This document shows positions 53,963 through 63,144 of a stretch of 64,000 nucleotides of DNA, piece after piece. Made by a program: the position numbers and the translations under genes. Every line of letters starts with the position of its first letter. The stretch's first letter is position 1. Below the pieces are notes generated by a model. It was not told where the DNA came from. It saw only the letters and a list, made by a program, of their open reading frames with translations, and did not search any database. Origin of the DNA: Limnoglobus roseus (GTDB taxonomy: Bacteria; Planctomycetota; Planctomycetia; Gemmatales; Gemmataceae); NCBI RefSeq assembly GCF_008254045.1, contig NZ_CP042425.1:434001-498000 (forward strand), read 5' to 3'.

Positions 53963-56680
53963 TCACCGTTTGTTCGCCAGCCGTTGGAGGCTCTTTGCCG
54001 CGTCCTGGGTCATCAGACTGGCGGGGTCGCCGGCGGCCAGCTTCGACAACTCGCCTCGTGCCTCGGCGTTGCCGATACGCTCCAACAGTTCTACCGCCCG
54101 GGCCTCCGGAACGTTCGGCGTTACCGGCTTGATGATGAACGTCAACAACTTCTCGACCCGCTCCTTCGTCTCCGGCGACGGGGTCGTTTCCAGAGCGGCC
54201 TTCAACTCCTTCTCCGCGGCCTTGCCGAGCCGCTTGAGGTCTTTCAACGCGGCCTCGCGGGCGGCGAAGGCTGGGGCGTCGAGGGCGGTAATCCACGTCC
54301 CGATTTGCTCGGCCGACGGCTTGGCCGGGGCGGGCACCGGCTTCACGTTCTCGCGGATCAGGTTCATAGCCACGTCGGGCCGGTCGCCGAGCTCTCGCAT
54401 CGCCTGCCAAGCGGCCTTCGCCGACGTGCCGCTGAGGCTCGCCCAGAGTTGTTTCGGCTCTGTCGGCTTCGCTTCCCACGGCTTCTTCGCGTCGTCGCCG
54501 GCCACGTCGAACAGGAGCACGGTGGAGTCGTGCCAGCCGACGGCCAGGGTGTTGCCGTCGGGCGAGTAGGCGAGCGCCGAGGTAGTGGGGTTCTCCAGGG
54601 GCAACTCCATCCGCGTCTGACCGGACGCCCACTCGACGATGCGGACGGTGTGCCGGGTGGTGCCGGTCGTCGCGTCGGACGTCGCGATGGCGAACGTGCG
54701 GCCCGACGGGTGGAATGTGGGCGGTAACTGTTGCGCGGTGCCCAGGCTGGTCAGCGTGCGGGTCAGTTTGCCGGTCGGCAAGTCCCAGACGAGCAACTGG
54801 TTCTGCTGGTCGAGTGACACGGCCGAGCGGTTGTCCGGAGCGGCTTGCAGGAATGGCGAGTACGACCGCCCGCTCTGGCCGCCGCTGGCCAGCTTCGCCC
54901 CGGTGTTCAGGTCGAACGTGGTGAACTCGGTCGTGGACTGGCCGGTCTGTTGGTGCTGGATGTTGCACAGGAAGCCGAAGTACGCGCCGTCCGGCGACAC
55001 GGCGGTCGCCATGCCGTTGACGTACCGCGTGTTCTGGTCGAAGTCCATCCGCACTTCGGCGAGCGTCTCGCCGGTCTCGGTGTCCCACGCCGCCGCGGTG
55101 AAGACGTACTTGTTGCGGTCGTAGTGTTGCCCGGCCGCCCCGACCCGCCGGCCGTCCGCCGACAGCGACGGCCGCGAGTTCCCGTGGCTGTTCCGCGCGT
55201 TCGGGAAGAACAGCGTGAACTGCTCCTGCCCGGTGGCGATGTCCACGACCGTCACGCCCCCCTGGCCGCCCTGGAGGTAAATCGTGGAGGCGTCCGGGGA
55301 GAAGGTTCCCGCGTAGATGCTCCAACTGTTCGACCAGCGAACGGCCCGGGCGGGCTGGAGGCCGCGGAGGTTCGCCTTCGTGATTTCCCGCGGTGCGTTC
55401 GTGGGCGAGTAGCCGTAGGTCTCGACTTCCGCCCCGGTCGCGGCGTCCCACCGCACGACGCGGCCGTCCTGGCCGGCCGTGACGATCTGCTTGCCGTCGG
55501 GCGTGTACTGGATGATGTTGACCGGCCCGAAGTGCCCGTCCTGCGGCGTGAGCACCTTGCCCGGCACCTGCCAGACTTGCATCGTCTGGCTGTACAGGCC
55601 GAAGGCCACGGCCGGGCCGTCGGGCGGCAGGGCGACCATCTCGACGGAATTCGTCTGGGCGGAACTGACGCCGAGCCGCTTGCCGGTGTCCGCCTCCCAG
55701 ACCTGCACGGCCCCGTCCTGGGACGCGGCCGCGAGCCGCTTGCCGTCGGCCGAGAGGAACAGCTTGTGGCCGACGTTGGACCGCGTGATGTACTGCCGCA
55801 GCTTCTTGCCCGTGGCCACGTCCCACGACTCGATCGGCCCGCCCTGGCCGCCGGTGTAGAGCGTCTTGCCGTCGAGGGAGAACCGGGCCGCCATCACTTG
55901 CGTCAGGCTGGTCCGCACCTTCGCGAGTTCCTTCTTCCCGGCCACGTCCCAGATTTGCACGACCGGCGCGACGGCCTCCTCGTTGTTCTGCACGTAGTGC
56001 TGGCCGAACGAGGCGAACGTCTTGCCGTCGGCGGTCAGCACGGCGTTGATGTAGTTCCGTTGGAGCACCTTCACGTCCGCGATGAAGTCGTTCTTCTCGG
56101 TGTCGAAGACGTAGGCGAAGACCTCGCCCTCCTTCTGCGGGTAGCGGGTGCCGAAGGCCAGGTAGCGGCCGTTGCCGCTGCACGACACGAGGCCGTCGCT
56201 GAGCGTGTCCAGCGCCCGCGCGAACTTGCCCTCGTTGTTCTGACGGGCCATCTTCCCGATGATGTCCCCCGTCTTCACGTCGACGACCGTGGCCGCGTTG
56301 TAGGTCGTGATGATGAGCCGCTCGCCCGTCGGCGACAGGCTCATCGTGTAGCCGGACTGGACCTGCTCCTTGAGCTTGATCGACCTCGTCTCGCGGCCGG
56401 TTTCGACGCTAATGAACTGCAACTTCTCCGGCTGCACGAACCGGACGATCGTCTTGCCGTCGGGCAGCAGTGTCGTGTGGCGGCTCAAGCTATCTATGCG
56501 GAAGAGTGTGGACCCGAGCCGTAGTTTCGCCCCGGGCGGCCGGGCGGCGGGATCGGCTTGCGAGGTGACGGATTCAGCGCGGGCGGTTGTGGACTCGGCC
56601 GGGGGCACGGCCTGCGGTTTCTCGGCGAAGGCAAAGGGACAGAGGCCGGCGAGGACCAGCAGAGTGCGGAGGAGGCGCAT
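53963..56680 (-). CDS. Secreted WD40-repeat protein with helical C-terminus
   Basis: The 905-residue protein has a signal peptide (LLRTLLVLAGLCPFAFA) and about twelve to fourteen WD40 blades from residue 60 to 740, for example FGPVNIIQYTPDGKQIVTAG and ALAYSPDGNTLAVGW. The last 150 residues are helical (AREAALKDLKRLGKAAEKEL), a module often attached to WD40 proteins in planctomycetes. It probably forms two beta-propellers in the periplasm that serve as a binding platform. No enzyme motif is seen. It is divergent from the acetyltransferase gene across 133 bases. Confidence 0.9.
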   Translation of the reverse strand: MRLLRTLLVLAGLCPFAFAEKPQAVPPAESTTARAESVTSQADPAARPPGAKLRLGSTLFRIDSLSRHTTLLPDGKTIVRFVQPEKLQFISVETGRETRSIKLKEQVQSGYTMSLSPTGERLIITTYNAATVVDVKTGDIIGKMARQNNEGKFARALDTLSDGLVSCSGNGRYLAFGTRYPQKEGEVFAYVFDTEKNDFIADVKVLQRNYINAVLTADGKTFASFGQHYVQNNEEAVAPVVQIWDVAGKKELAKVRTSLTQVMAARFSLDGKTLYTGGQGGPIESWDVATGKKLRQYITRSNVGHKLFLSADGKRLAAASQDGAVQVWEADTGKRLGVSSAQTNSVEMVALPPDGPAVAFGLYSQTMQVWQVPGKVLTPQDGHFGPVNIIQYTPDGKQIVTAGQDGRVVRWDAATGAEVETYGYSPTNAPREITKANLRGLQPARAVRWSNSWSIYAGTFSPDASTIYLQGGQGGVTVVDIATGQEQFTLFFPNARNSHGNSRPSLSADGRRVGAAGQHYDRNKYVFTAAAWDTETGETLAEVRMDFDQNTRYVNGMATAVSPDGAYFGFLCNIQHQQTGQSTTEFTTFDLNTGAKLASGGQSGRSYSPFLQAAPDNRSAVSLDQQNQLLVWDLPTGKLTRTLTSLGTAQQLPPTFHPSGRTFAIATSDATTGTTRHTVRIVEWASGQTRMELPLENPTTSALAYSPDGNTLAVGWHDSTVLLFDVAGDDAKKPWEAKPTEPKQLWASLSGTSAKAAWQAMRELGDRPDVAMNLIRENVKPVPAPAKPSAEQIGTWITALDAPAFAAREAALKDLKRLGKAAEKELKAALETTPSPETKERVEKLLTFIIKPVTPNVPEARAVELLERIGNAEARGELSKLAAGDPASLMTQDAAKSLQRLANKR

Positions 56681-56813
56681 GGCAAGGCTCGGGAGGGAGC
56701 GAATTCGATGGCGTTATGGTAATCGAACCGCCGCTGGAAAGCCCGCCGCTCGTTACACATTCGTGACGGCCGACTATCTTGTACCTCGGCCCCTTCACTC
56801 TGCGGACGCTGAC

Positions 56814-57287
56814 ATGATTCGCCCCGCCACACCGGCCGACGTGCCGAGCATCGCAGCCCTCATCCGGGCGCTGGCCGAGTACGAAAAGCTCTCCCACGAA
56901 GTCGTGCTCGACGAGGCCACGCTCCGCGACCACCTCTTCGGCCCGCGGCCGTTCGCCGAAGTGCTGATGGCCGAGGCGGACGGCCGGGCGGTCGGGTTCG
57001 CGCTGTTCTTCTTCAACTACTCCACGTTCCTCGCCAAACCGGGCATCTACCTGGAAGACCTCTTCGTGCTGCCCGAGTACCGCGGCCACGGGTTGGGGAA
57101 GGGGCTGCTGATCGCGCTCGCGAAGCTGGCCGAGGAACGCGACTGTGGCCGGCTGGAGTGGGCGGTGTTAGACTGGAACGAGCCGTCGATCCGGTTCTAC
57201 CAGGCGTTGGGCGCGCGGCCGAAGGACGAGTGGGTCTTGTACCGCATGACCCGCGAGGCGATCTCGGCCCTGGCCGCGGAGGGATGA
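56814..57287 (+). CDS. GNAT acetyltransferase, spermidine/diamine (SSAT-like)
   Basis: The 157-residue protein is a single GNAT domain with EYEKL near residue 24, FFFNYSTFLAKPGIYLEDLF, the acetyl-CoA loop EYRGHGLGKGLL and the C-terminal LEWAVLDWNEPSIRFYQALG. These strings are hallmarks of the SSAT family, which acetylates polyamines, thialysine or similar amines. The start at ATG 56814 directly precedes IRPATPADV. It is cytoplasmic. The TPR gene follows three bases after its stop, so the two are co-transcribed. Confidence 0.92.
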   Translation: MIRPATPADVPSIAALIRALAEYEKLSHEVVLDEATLRDHLFGPRPFAEVLMAEADGRAVGFALFFFNYSTFLAKPGIYLEDLFVLPEYRGHGLGKGLLIALAKLAEERDCGRLEWAVLDWNEPSIRFYQALGARPKDEWVLYRMTREAISALAAEG

Positions 57288-57290
57288 CCC

Positions 57291-59738
57291 GTGCGAAAGA
57301 AGTTCATCGGCTGGGCCGTGCTGGCGTCGGTCATGCTCGTGGCGTCCACGATCTGCGGGCTAGCCGTGCGGAGCTTCGTCGGACCGGACATCGACTACGA
57401 CCCGTACCAGATGGCCGGTGCAAGGATGGCGGCCCCGCCGCCGCAGCGGATTCGCTACGACCTCGTCAACCGCCCCCCAACGGCGTTCGACCCGCCGGAA
57501 CAACCCGGCGACCGGGAATCGCAGGAGCTGCTAAGGCCCCTGCGAGCAATCAGTGCCGAGAAGGACGTGGCAGAACTGTCCGACCGGCTGGCGCAGTTCG
57601 ACACCATGCGGATGGCCGAGGAGGAAGTCGCCCTCGGGTTCTACCTGCACCGGGGCCAGCCCACGCAACTCGACATCGACACCGCCGCGTTTGACATCCG
57701 CGGGAGCGTGGCCCAACTGCTCACGGACCGGCCGGCCCTGTTCCCGACGGGCGCAGCCCAAGTCCTCCGCGTGCGGTGGTCGCCGGACCGGCGGGAGGCA
57801 CAACTGCTCGCCCGCCACACGGCGACGGCGGACGGGCGGAAGACCGTCTGCTACACCCGCTGGTGGATGGCCCGCAACGGTCGCGGCGAGTGGCTCGTCT
57901 ACGACTTCGACTTCCGGGACACGCACCTGCGATTCCTGGCGACGCGCAGCTACCTCGTCAACCACCCCGTGAAAGACGGCCTGCCCCTCGCCGCGAACGG
58001 CCCAGAACCAGCCGACTTGGCTTCCTTCCAGAACTACTTGCAGGCCGTCTACTGGTTGTCCCTGACGGCCGCGGGCAACGACCCGGCGACCGTAAACGCG
58101 ACGGCTTGTGCGAACGGCATGGTCCAGCCGGCTCAGATTCCTGCCGTGTCGGCCGCCCGCCACGCGATGCAGCAACGCCTCGCCGCCCTGAACGGCAACC
58201 CCAACGGCGCGGCCACCTACGCTAACGTCGTGCGCCGGGAGTATCCGGACACGCCGAGTAACGTACTCGCCGAGGCGACGGCCAGGAACGCTCGCAAGGA
58301 CTACGCGGCCGCCCTGGAGCGCGTGCGGGCGTACCGCGAACTGATCGGCGACAACCCTGAGGCGTACCGCGAAGAGGCGAAGGCCGAGGCCGGTTTGAAG
58401 AGCGACCCGAAGGCCGCCATCGCCGTGCTGCGGAAGGGTCTCGACGTCTTCCCCGGCGACCGCGCGTTGTTGATCGACCTCGCCCGCCGTGTGCCGGCTG
58501 ACGAGCGCGAGACCGTCGGCGAACTCATCGCGAAGACCGCGACGGCCGACGTTCTGGGCGTCGCGGCGGGCTTGTTCGAGGCGCAATTCCCGTCGATCGT
58601 GGACGGCCTCGCGACCGGGTTCCTTCGCGTGAAGCCGCAGGACTCGCTCGCCCAGGTGCGGGGCGTGCAGGCCAAGGTGGCACTCAGCCAAACCAAGGCC
58701 GCCGGCGAGTTGCTATCGAAATTCCGCACCGCGAACCCCGCCGCCTGGCCGGCAACGCGGGCCGCCATCCTCGCGGAGCCGCGAGCCTTCCGCGAACCCG
58801 GCGACTACTACGACCTGTTCGCCCGCGCCGGCGAAGCCGAAGACGCCTACCGCACGATCGCCCGCCGTTCTCAAAACCTCGCCTGGACGCCGCCGAACTC
58901 GCCGGGAATTGCCGCGGCGGTCAAGCAGTTAGACGCCCTCAACACGGCCCACGCGGCGAAGTTTCCGAACGACCCGGAGTTGCTGCTCTGGCAGGCGCAC
59001 GTTTCCTACGCGCGGGGCGACTTCGCGGCGGCCGACGCAAAACTGGCGACAGCGATGGCGAAGTTGAAAAAGCCAGCCACCGACGATCGCACCGCAATCG
59101 ATCCTGAAGAAGCCCCGGCGAAACGTGAGGCCCGCGAGTGGGAGTGGACCGCGTACCGCCGCCTGCGAACACAGTGCCTCGCCAAACTGGGCAAGTGGAA
59201 GCAGGCGTACGAACAACTGCCGCCGGCGGGGGACACGTTCGACCAACTGGCGAACCGGTTCATCGGGGAGAACGACGAGTTCTCGCTGGCCGAGTTGTTA
59301 GAGTTGCACGCGCAAAAGCACCCGGACGACCAGGACTTACCATACTGGCGGGGCGAGGTGCAATTCTTGAGGAAAGACTACGAGGCGGCTCGGAAGTTCT
59401 TTCTTGCCGCCCAGCGACAAAAGGCCGATGCCAACGCCGCACCCGACTACCGCACGCACGAGCGACTGGTCCGCACGTACCTGCGCTTGAAGCGGCCGGC
59501 CGACGCGACGGCTCAGATGGATTGGTTCGAGCCTCGTCCGCTGATGGGGGGCGAGCCGAAAGTGTTCCTCCACGCCGTGATCGCGGTTGCGGGCGACGAC
59601 CCCGACACCGTGCTCGATATTCTCGACCAGAACCCCGCGATGGCGGCCGCGCTTTACTTCGATCCGGACGCCACGGCCCTGCTGACCAAGCCGATTTTCA
59701 CGCCCGTGCGACAAAAGTACCCTCCACCGGTACGATAA
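57291..59738 (+). CDS. Membrane-anchored TPR-like protein, function unknown
   Basis: The 815-residue protein (GTG start) has an N-terminal signal-anchor helix (FIGWAVLASVMLVASTICGL). A globular region of about 200 residues follows, and then TPR-like helices, for example AKVALSQTKAAGELLSKF and WRGEVQFLRKDYEAARKFF. The middle part (KTVCYTRWWMARNGRGEWLV) is beta-rich and unrecognised. It lies between the acetyltransferase and glycogen synthase genes with gaps of 3 and 26 bases. No catalytic motif was found; it may act as an envelope adaptor. Confidence 0.8.
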   Translation: MRKKFIGWAVLASVMLVASTICGLAVRSFVGPDIDYDPYQMAGARMAAPPPQRIRYDLVNRPPTAFDPPEQPGDRESQELLRPLRAISAEKDVAELSDRLAQFDTMRMAEEEVALGFYLHRGQPTQLDIDTAAFDIRGSVAQLLTDRPALFPTGAAQVLRVRWSPDRREAQLLARHTATADGRKTVCYTRWWMARNGRGEWLVYDFDFRDTHLRFLATRSYLVNHPVKDGLPLAANGPEPADLASFQNYLQAVYWLSLTAAGNDPATVNATACANGMVQPAQIPAVSAARHAMQQRLAALNGNPNGAATYANVVRREYPDTPSNVLAEATARNARKDYAAALERVRAYRELIGDNPEAYREEAKAEAGLKSDPKAAIAVLRKGLDVFPGDRALLIDLARRVPADERETVGELIAKTATADVLGVAAGLFEAQFPSIVDGLATGFLRVKPQDSLAQVRGVQAKVALSQTKAAGELLSKFRTANPAAWPATRAAILAEPRAFREPGDYYDLFARAGEAEDAYRTIARRSQNLAWTPPNSPGIAAAVKQLDALNTAHAAKFPNDPELLLWQAHVSYARGDFAAADAKLATAMAKLKKPATDDRTAIDPEEAPAKREAREWEWTAYRRLRTQCLAKLGKWKQAYEQLPPAGDTFDQLANRFIGENDEFSLAELLELHAQKHPDDQDLPYWRGEVQFLRKDYEAARKFFLAAQRQKADANAAPDYRTHERLVRTYLRLKRPADATAQMDWFEPRPLMGGEPKVFLHAVIAVAGDDPDTVLDILDQNPAMAAALYFDPDATALLTKPIFTPVRQKYPPPVR

Positions 59739-59764
59739 TCCGCACCCAAGCGGAGGAACTCGCC

Positions 59765-61264
59765 GTGTCGCTCAAGATTCTGCTGGCGTCGTCCGAAGTG
59801 GTCGGCTTCGCCAAGACCGGGGGCCTGGCCGACGTGGCCGGGGCGCTCCCCCGTGCGCTCGCGGCCCGCGGCCATCAAGTGGCCGTCGTGATGCCGTACT
59901 ACCGCTGCGTGCGGACGAGCAAACTGCCCGTCGAGCGGAGCGAGCACGTCATCCCCGTGCCCGTCGGCACCCGCACCCTGGCCTGCCGGGTCTTTCGCTC
60001 GATGTTGCCCGGCACGAGCGTGCCGATCTACTTCATCGACCAGCCCGAGTACTTCGACCGCGACGACCCGAAGGTCGGCCGCGGCCTCTACCAGCAGAGC
60101 ATGCCCGGCGGGTACAAGGCCGACTACATCGACAACGCCGAGCGGTTCGTCTTCTTCAGCCGGGCGGTTCTGGAAATCGCCCACGTGACGCGGTTCATTC
60201 CGGACGTCGTCCACGCCAACGACTGGCAAACCGGCCTCGTGCCGGTGTTCCTCAACGAAATCTTCCGCGCCAAGCCGCAGTACGAGCACACGCGGAGCGT
60301 CTTCACCATCCACAACATCGCCTACCAGGGCATGTTCGGCCGCGAGGTCATGAAGCTGACCGCCCTCCCCGGCTGGCTGTTCAACCACAACCAACTCGAG
60401 TTCCACGGCCACTTCAACTTCCTCAAGGCCGGCCTGACGTTCGCCGACGCGATCAACACTGTCAGCCCGACGTACAGCCGGGAAATCCAGACGGCCGAGT
60501 ACGGCTGCGGCCTCGAAGGGCTGTTGCGGCAGAACCGCATGAAGCTGTTCGGCATCATGAACGGCGTGGACTACGACGCCTGGAACCCGGCTACCGACCC
60601 GTACCTGCCGAAGCACTACGACGTTGACACAGTCTTTGAGGTGAAGCCGGATCTGAAGGCCGAGTTGCAGCACAAGTACAACCTGCCACTGGAACCCAAG
60701 AAGCCGTTGCTCGGCGTGGTCGCCCGGCTGGTGAGCCAGAAGGGGATTGACCTGATTCTGAGCGCCGCCCCCGGCTTCCTGGACCTCGGCTGTCAGATGG
60801 TGTTCCTCGGCGAGGGCGACCCGGAATACCATAACGAGCTGCAACAGTTCCGCGACAAGCACCCGCAACAAGTCGGCGTCAACATCGGCTACAGCGAATC
60901 GCTGGCCCACTTGATCGAAGCCGGGTCCGACCTGTTCCTGATGCCGAGCCGGTACGAGCCGAGCGGGCTGAACCAACTGTACTCGATGAAGTACGGCACC
61001 CCGCCGGTAGTCCGGCAGACCGGCGGCCTTGCCGACAGTGTGGTCGGCGCGACGCACGAAACCCTCCAGGCGGGCATGGCCACCGGCTTCAGTTTCGGCG
61101 ACTACACGGCGAACGCGCTCTACCAGACGATCAAGTGGGCGGTGACGCTCTACCGCGACCGGCCGAAGGACTTCCAGCAGGTCGTCCGCACCGCGATGCG
61201 GCAAGACTGGTCGTGGGACCGCAGCGCCGCGGACTACGAGCGGCTGTACGAACGAGTGTTGTAA
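59765..61264 (+). CDS. glgA: Glycogen synthase (ADP-glucose type)
   Basis: The 499-residue GT5 enzyme starts at GTG with GGAGG about ten bases upstream. It shows the ADP-glucose-binding KTGGLADVAGALPRAL near the N-terminus, HANDWQTGLVPVFL, HNIAYQGMFG, and the C-terminal RYEPSGLNQLYSMKYG with QTGGLADSV. It extends alpha-1,4-glucan chains from ADP-glucose. It ends the acetyltransferase-TPR-glgA group, and a large palindromic repeat follows the stop codon by 18 bases. Confidence 0.95.
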   Translation: MSLKILLASSEVVGFAKTGGLADVAGALPRALAARGHQVAVVMPYYRCVRTSKLPVERSEHVIPVPVGTRTLACRVFRSMLPGTSVPIYFIDQPEYFDRDDPKVGRGLYQQSMPGGYKADYIDNAERFVFFSRAVLEIAHVTRFIPDVVHANDWQTGLVPVFLNEIFRAKPQYEHTRSVFTIHNIAYQGMFGREVMKLTALPGWLFNHNQLEFHGHFNFLKAGLTFADAINTVSPTYSREIQTAEYGCGLEGLLRQNRMKLFGIMNGVDYDAWNPATDPYLPKHYDVDTVFEVKPDLKAELQHKYNLPLEPKKPLLGVVARLVSQKGIDLILSAAPGFLDLGCQMVFLGEGDPEYHNELQQFRDKHPQQVGVNIGYSESLAHLIEAGSDLFLMPSRYEPSGLNQLYSMKYGTPPVVRQTGGLADSVVGATHETLQAGMATGFSFGDYTANALYQTIKWAVTLYRDRPKDFQQVVRTAMRQDWSWDRSAADYERLYERVL

Positions 61265-61282
61265 GTCGATTGCCGCGTCAAC

Positions 61283-61356
61283 GGCGAGCGGCCCGGCGTA
61301 AGCGGGCCGTGTCTGAGTAAATCAAGACACGGCCCGCTTACGCCGGGCCGCTCGCC
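61283..61356. repeat. Palindromic intergenic element, copy 1 (31-base perfect stem)
   Basis: The arms 61283-61313 and 61326-61356 are perfect reverse complements around a 12-base loop. The core, GGCGAGCGGCCCGGCGTAAG, recurs with variation in the element at 63035. It lies between glgA and the deacylase gene, 18 bases after one stop and 21 bases before the next start, and can act as a terminator hairpin. Confidence 0.9.
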
Positions 61357-61377
61357 ATCACTTCCGCGAGACTTCCC

Positions 61378-63003
61378 ATGCGATTCGCCCTCCTTGCGTT
61401 TCTCTTCTCGCTGCCCGTCCACGCCGCCGATCCCGACTACGACCTCGTCATCCGCGGCGGCAAGATCATCGACGGCACCGGCAACCCGTGGTCCTACGGC
61501 GATGTCGCCATCCGCGGCGACAAGGTCGTGGCCGTCGGCCGCGTGCCGGCCGGTCTCGGGAAGCGGGAGATCGACGCGAAGGGGTTGGTCGTCGCGCCGG
61601 GCTTCATCGACATGCACTCGCACTCGGACACGCTCCTGCTCGAAGACGGCAACGCGCCGAGCAAGGTTCGCCAGGGCGTGACGACCGAAGTCCTCGGCGA
61701 AGGCAACTCCATTGCCCCGCACCGCGGCTTGTTGCCGGGCCGGTTCGAGACGCTGACGCAGTACGCCGAGGCGACGCGGAAGAACGGCATTGCCGTGAAC
61801 GTCGCGAGTTACGTCGGCCTCGACAACGTCTGGCAGGGGGCGATGGGCACGTCGTTCGCCCGGCCGACGCCGGAGCAGTTCGCGAAGATGAAGGCGATCC
61901 TCGACGACGCGATGGCCGACGGGGCGTTCGGCCTATCGAGTATGTTGGCGATGCCACCCGGCAACCTCGCGACGACCGACGACATCGCCGAACTGTGTAC
62001 GGTCGTGGCCAAGCACGGCGGCATCTTCTCGACGCACAACCGCAACGAGGGGACCGGCGTGATGGACGCGATCAAGGAAGCCATCGCTGTCGGCGAGAAG
62101 GCCGGCGTGCCGGTGGACATCATTCACCTGAAGATCGCCGACCAGAAGCTGTGGGGCAAAATGCCCGACATCATCGCTCTCATCGACGCCGCCCGCAAGC
62201 GCGGCGTGAACGTGCAGGCCAACGTCTACCCGTACACTCGTGGGAACAACGACCTCGCCAGCATCGTCCCGCCGTGGGCGCACGAGGGCGGCAAGGCAAA
62301 GTTCCTGGAGCGACTGAAGGACGCGAGCGTGCGGCCGCGGCTCAAGAAGGAAATTCAGGAGGGGCTGCCCGGCTGGTACAACCACTACACGGCCGTCGGC
62401 GGGGACTGGTCGCGGATGCTCGTCAGCGCCAAGGGTTCCTACGAGGGGCTGACGATGGATCGCGTCATCGCCGCGAAAAGCAAAGACGTGTCGCCGACGC
62501 CGGACGCGATGGACATCTTGTTCAACATTCTGATCGCGGAGGGCGGCTCGGTTTCGACGGTGTACGAACACCACACCGAGAAGGACATGAACCTGGCGAT
62601 GCAGCAGCCGTGGTGCTCGATCGGGTCCGACGGGTCGGCCTACGCGACCGAAGGCCCACTTCGCCGCGGCAGCCCGCACCCGCGAAACTTCGGCACCTTC
62701 CCTCGCGTCCTCGGCGTCTACGTCCGCGAGCGCGGCGTCGTGCGACTGGAAGACGCCGTCCGCAAGATGACCTCGCTGAACGCGGCCAAGATCGGTCTAA
62801 AGGACCGCGGCCAACTGCGGGCGGGGAACTTCGCCGACGTGACCGTCTTCGACCCGGACCGCGTGATCGACATGTCCACCTACGGCGACCCGTTCCACTA
62901 TGCCGAGGGGATCGCGTTCGTGGTGGTGAACGGCCAACTCGTCCTCGACAACGGCAAGCCGACCGGCGCGAAGCCGGGCGCGGTGCTGAAGCACGGGCGA
63001 TAG
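61378..63003 (+). CDS. Secreted N-acyl-D-amino-acid deacylase (amidohydrolase superfamily)
   Basis: The 541-residue protein has a signal peptide (FALLAFLFSLPVHAADP) and an amidohydrolase fold: DYDLVIRGGKIIDGTG, metal-binding GFIDMHSHSD, STHNRNEGTG, VDIIHLKIAD, and near the end SDGSAYATEGPL with RGSPHPRNFGTFPRVLG. The last two strings are characteristic of D-aminoacylases. It hydrolyses N-acyl-D-amino acids or related dipeptides, probably in the periplasm. Palindromic repeats flank it on both sides, so it is likely a single-gene unit. Confidence 0.92.
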   Translation: MRFALLAFLFSLPVHAADPDYDLVIRGGKIIDGTGNPWSYGDVAIRGDKVVAVGRVPAGLGKREIDAKGLVVAPGFIDMHSHSDTLLLEDGNAPSKVRQGVTTEVLGEGNSIAPHRGLLPGRFETLTQYAEATRKNGIAVNVASYVGLDNVWQGAMGTSFARPTPEQFAKMKAILDDAMADGAFGLSSMLAMPPGNLATTDDIAELCTVVAKHGGIFSTHNRNEGTGVMDAIKEAIAVGEKAGVPVDIIHLKIADQKLWGKMPDIIALIDAARKRGVNVQANVYPYTRGNNDLASIVPPWAHEGGKAKFLERLKDASVRPRLKKEIQEGLPGWYNHYTAVGGDWSRMLVSAKGSYEGLTMDRVIAAKSKDVSPTPDAMDILFNILIAEGGSVSTVYEHHTEKDMNLAMQQPWCSIGSDGSAYATEGPLRRGSPHPRNFGTFPRVLGVYVRERGVVRLEDAVRKMTSLNAAKIGLKDRGQLRAGNFADVTVFDPDRVIDMSTYGDPFHYAEGIAFVVVNGQLVLDNGKPTGAKPGAVLKHGR

Positions 63004-63034
63004 GTCATCCCATCCGCGGTATCGTTCCGATACT

Positions 63035-63119
63035 CTCAACGGCGAGCGTCGCGGCGTAAGCGACGTGCCTTCCCCGCAGGTAGACACGTCGCGCTTACGC
63101 CGCGACGCTCGCCGTTGAG
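63035..63119. repeat. Palindromic intergenic element, copy 2
   Basis: The arms 63035-63067 and 63085-63119 are complementary over 33 bases with a two-base bulge. AACGGCGAGCGTCGCGGCGT differs from copy 1 mainly in the central GC block, and both arms have changed together, keeping the pairing. It lies between converging genes. Confidence 0.88.
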
Positions 63120-63144
63120 ATGGCACACGGTTGGCCGACCGACT

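Noticed and set aside
53628..56183. Very long minus-strand frame that would fuse the WD40 region to the DUF1559 protein
   Set aside because: The upstream part is an out-of-frame shadow of the WD40 gene, rich in Arg/Gly, and the DUF1559 leader needs a free N-terminus.
54845..56524. 559-codon plus-strand open frame opposite the WD40 gene
   Set aside because: Its composition (Val/Arg/Glu/His-rich, no motif) is typical of antisense frames in high-GC genes.
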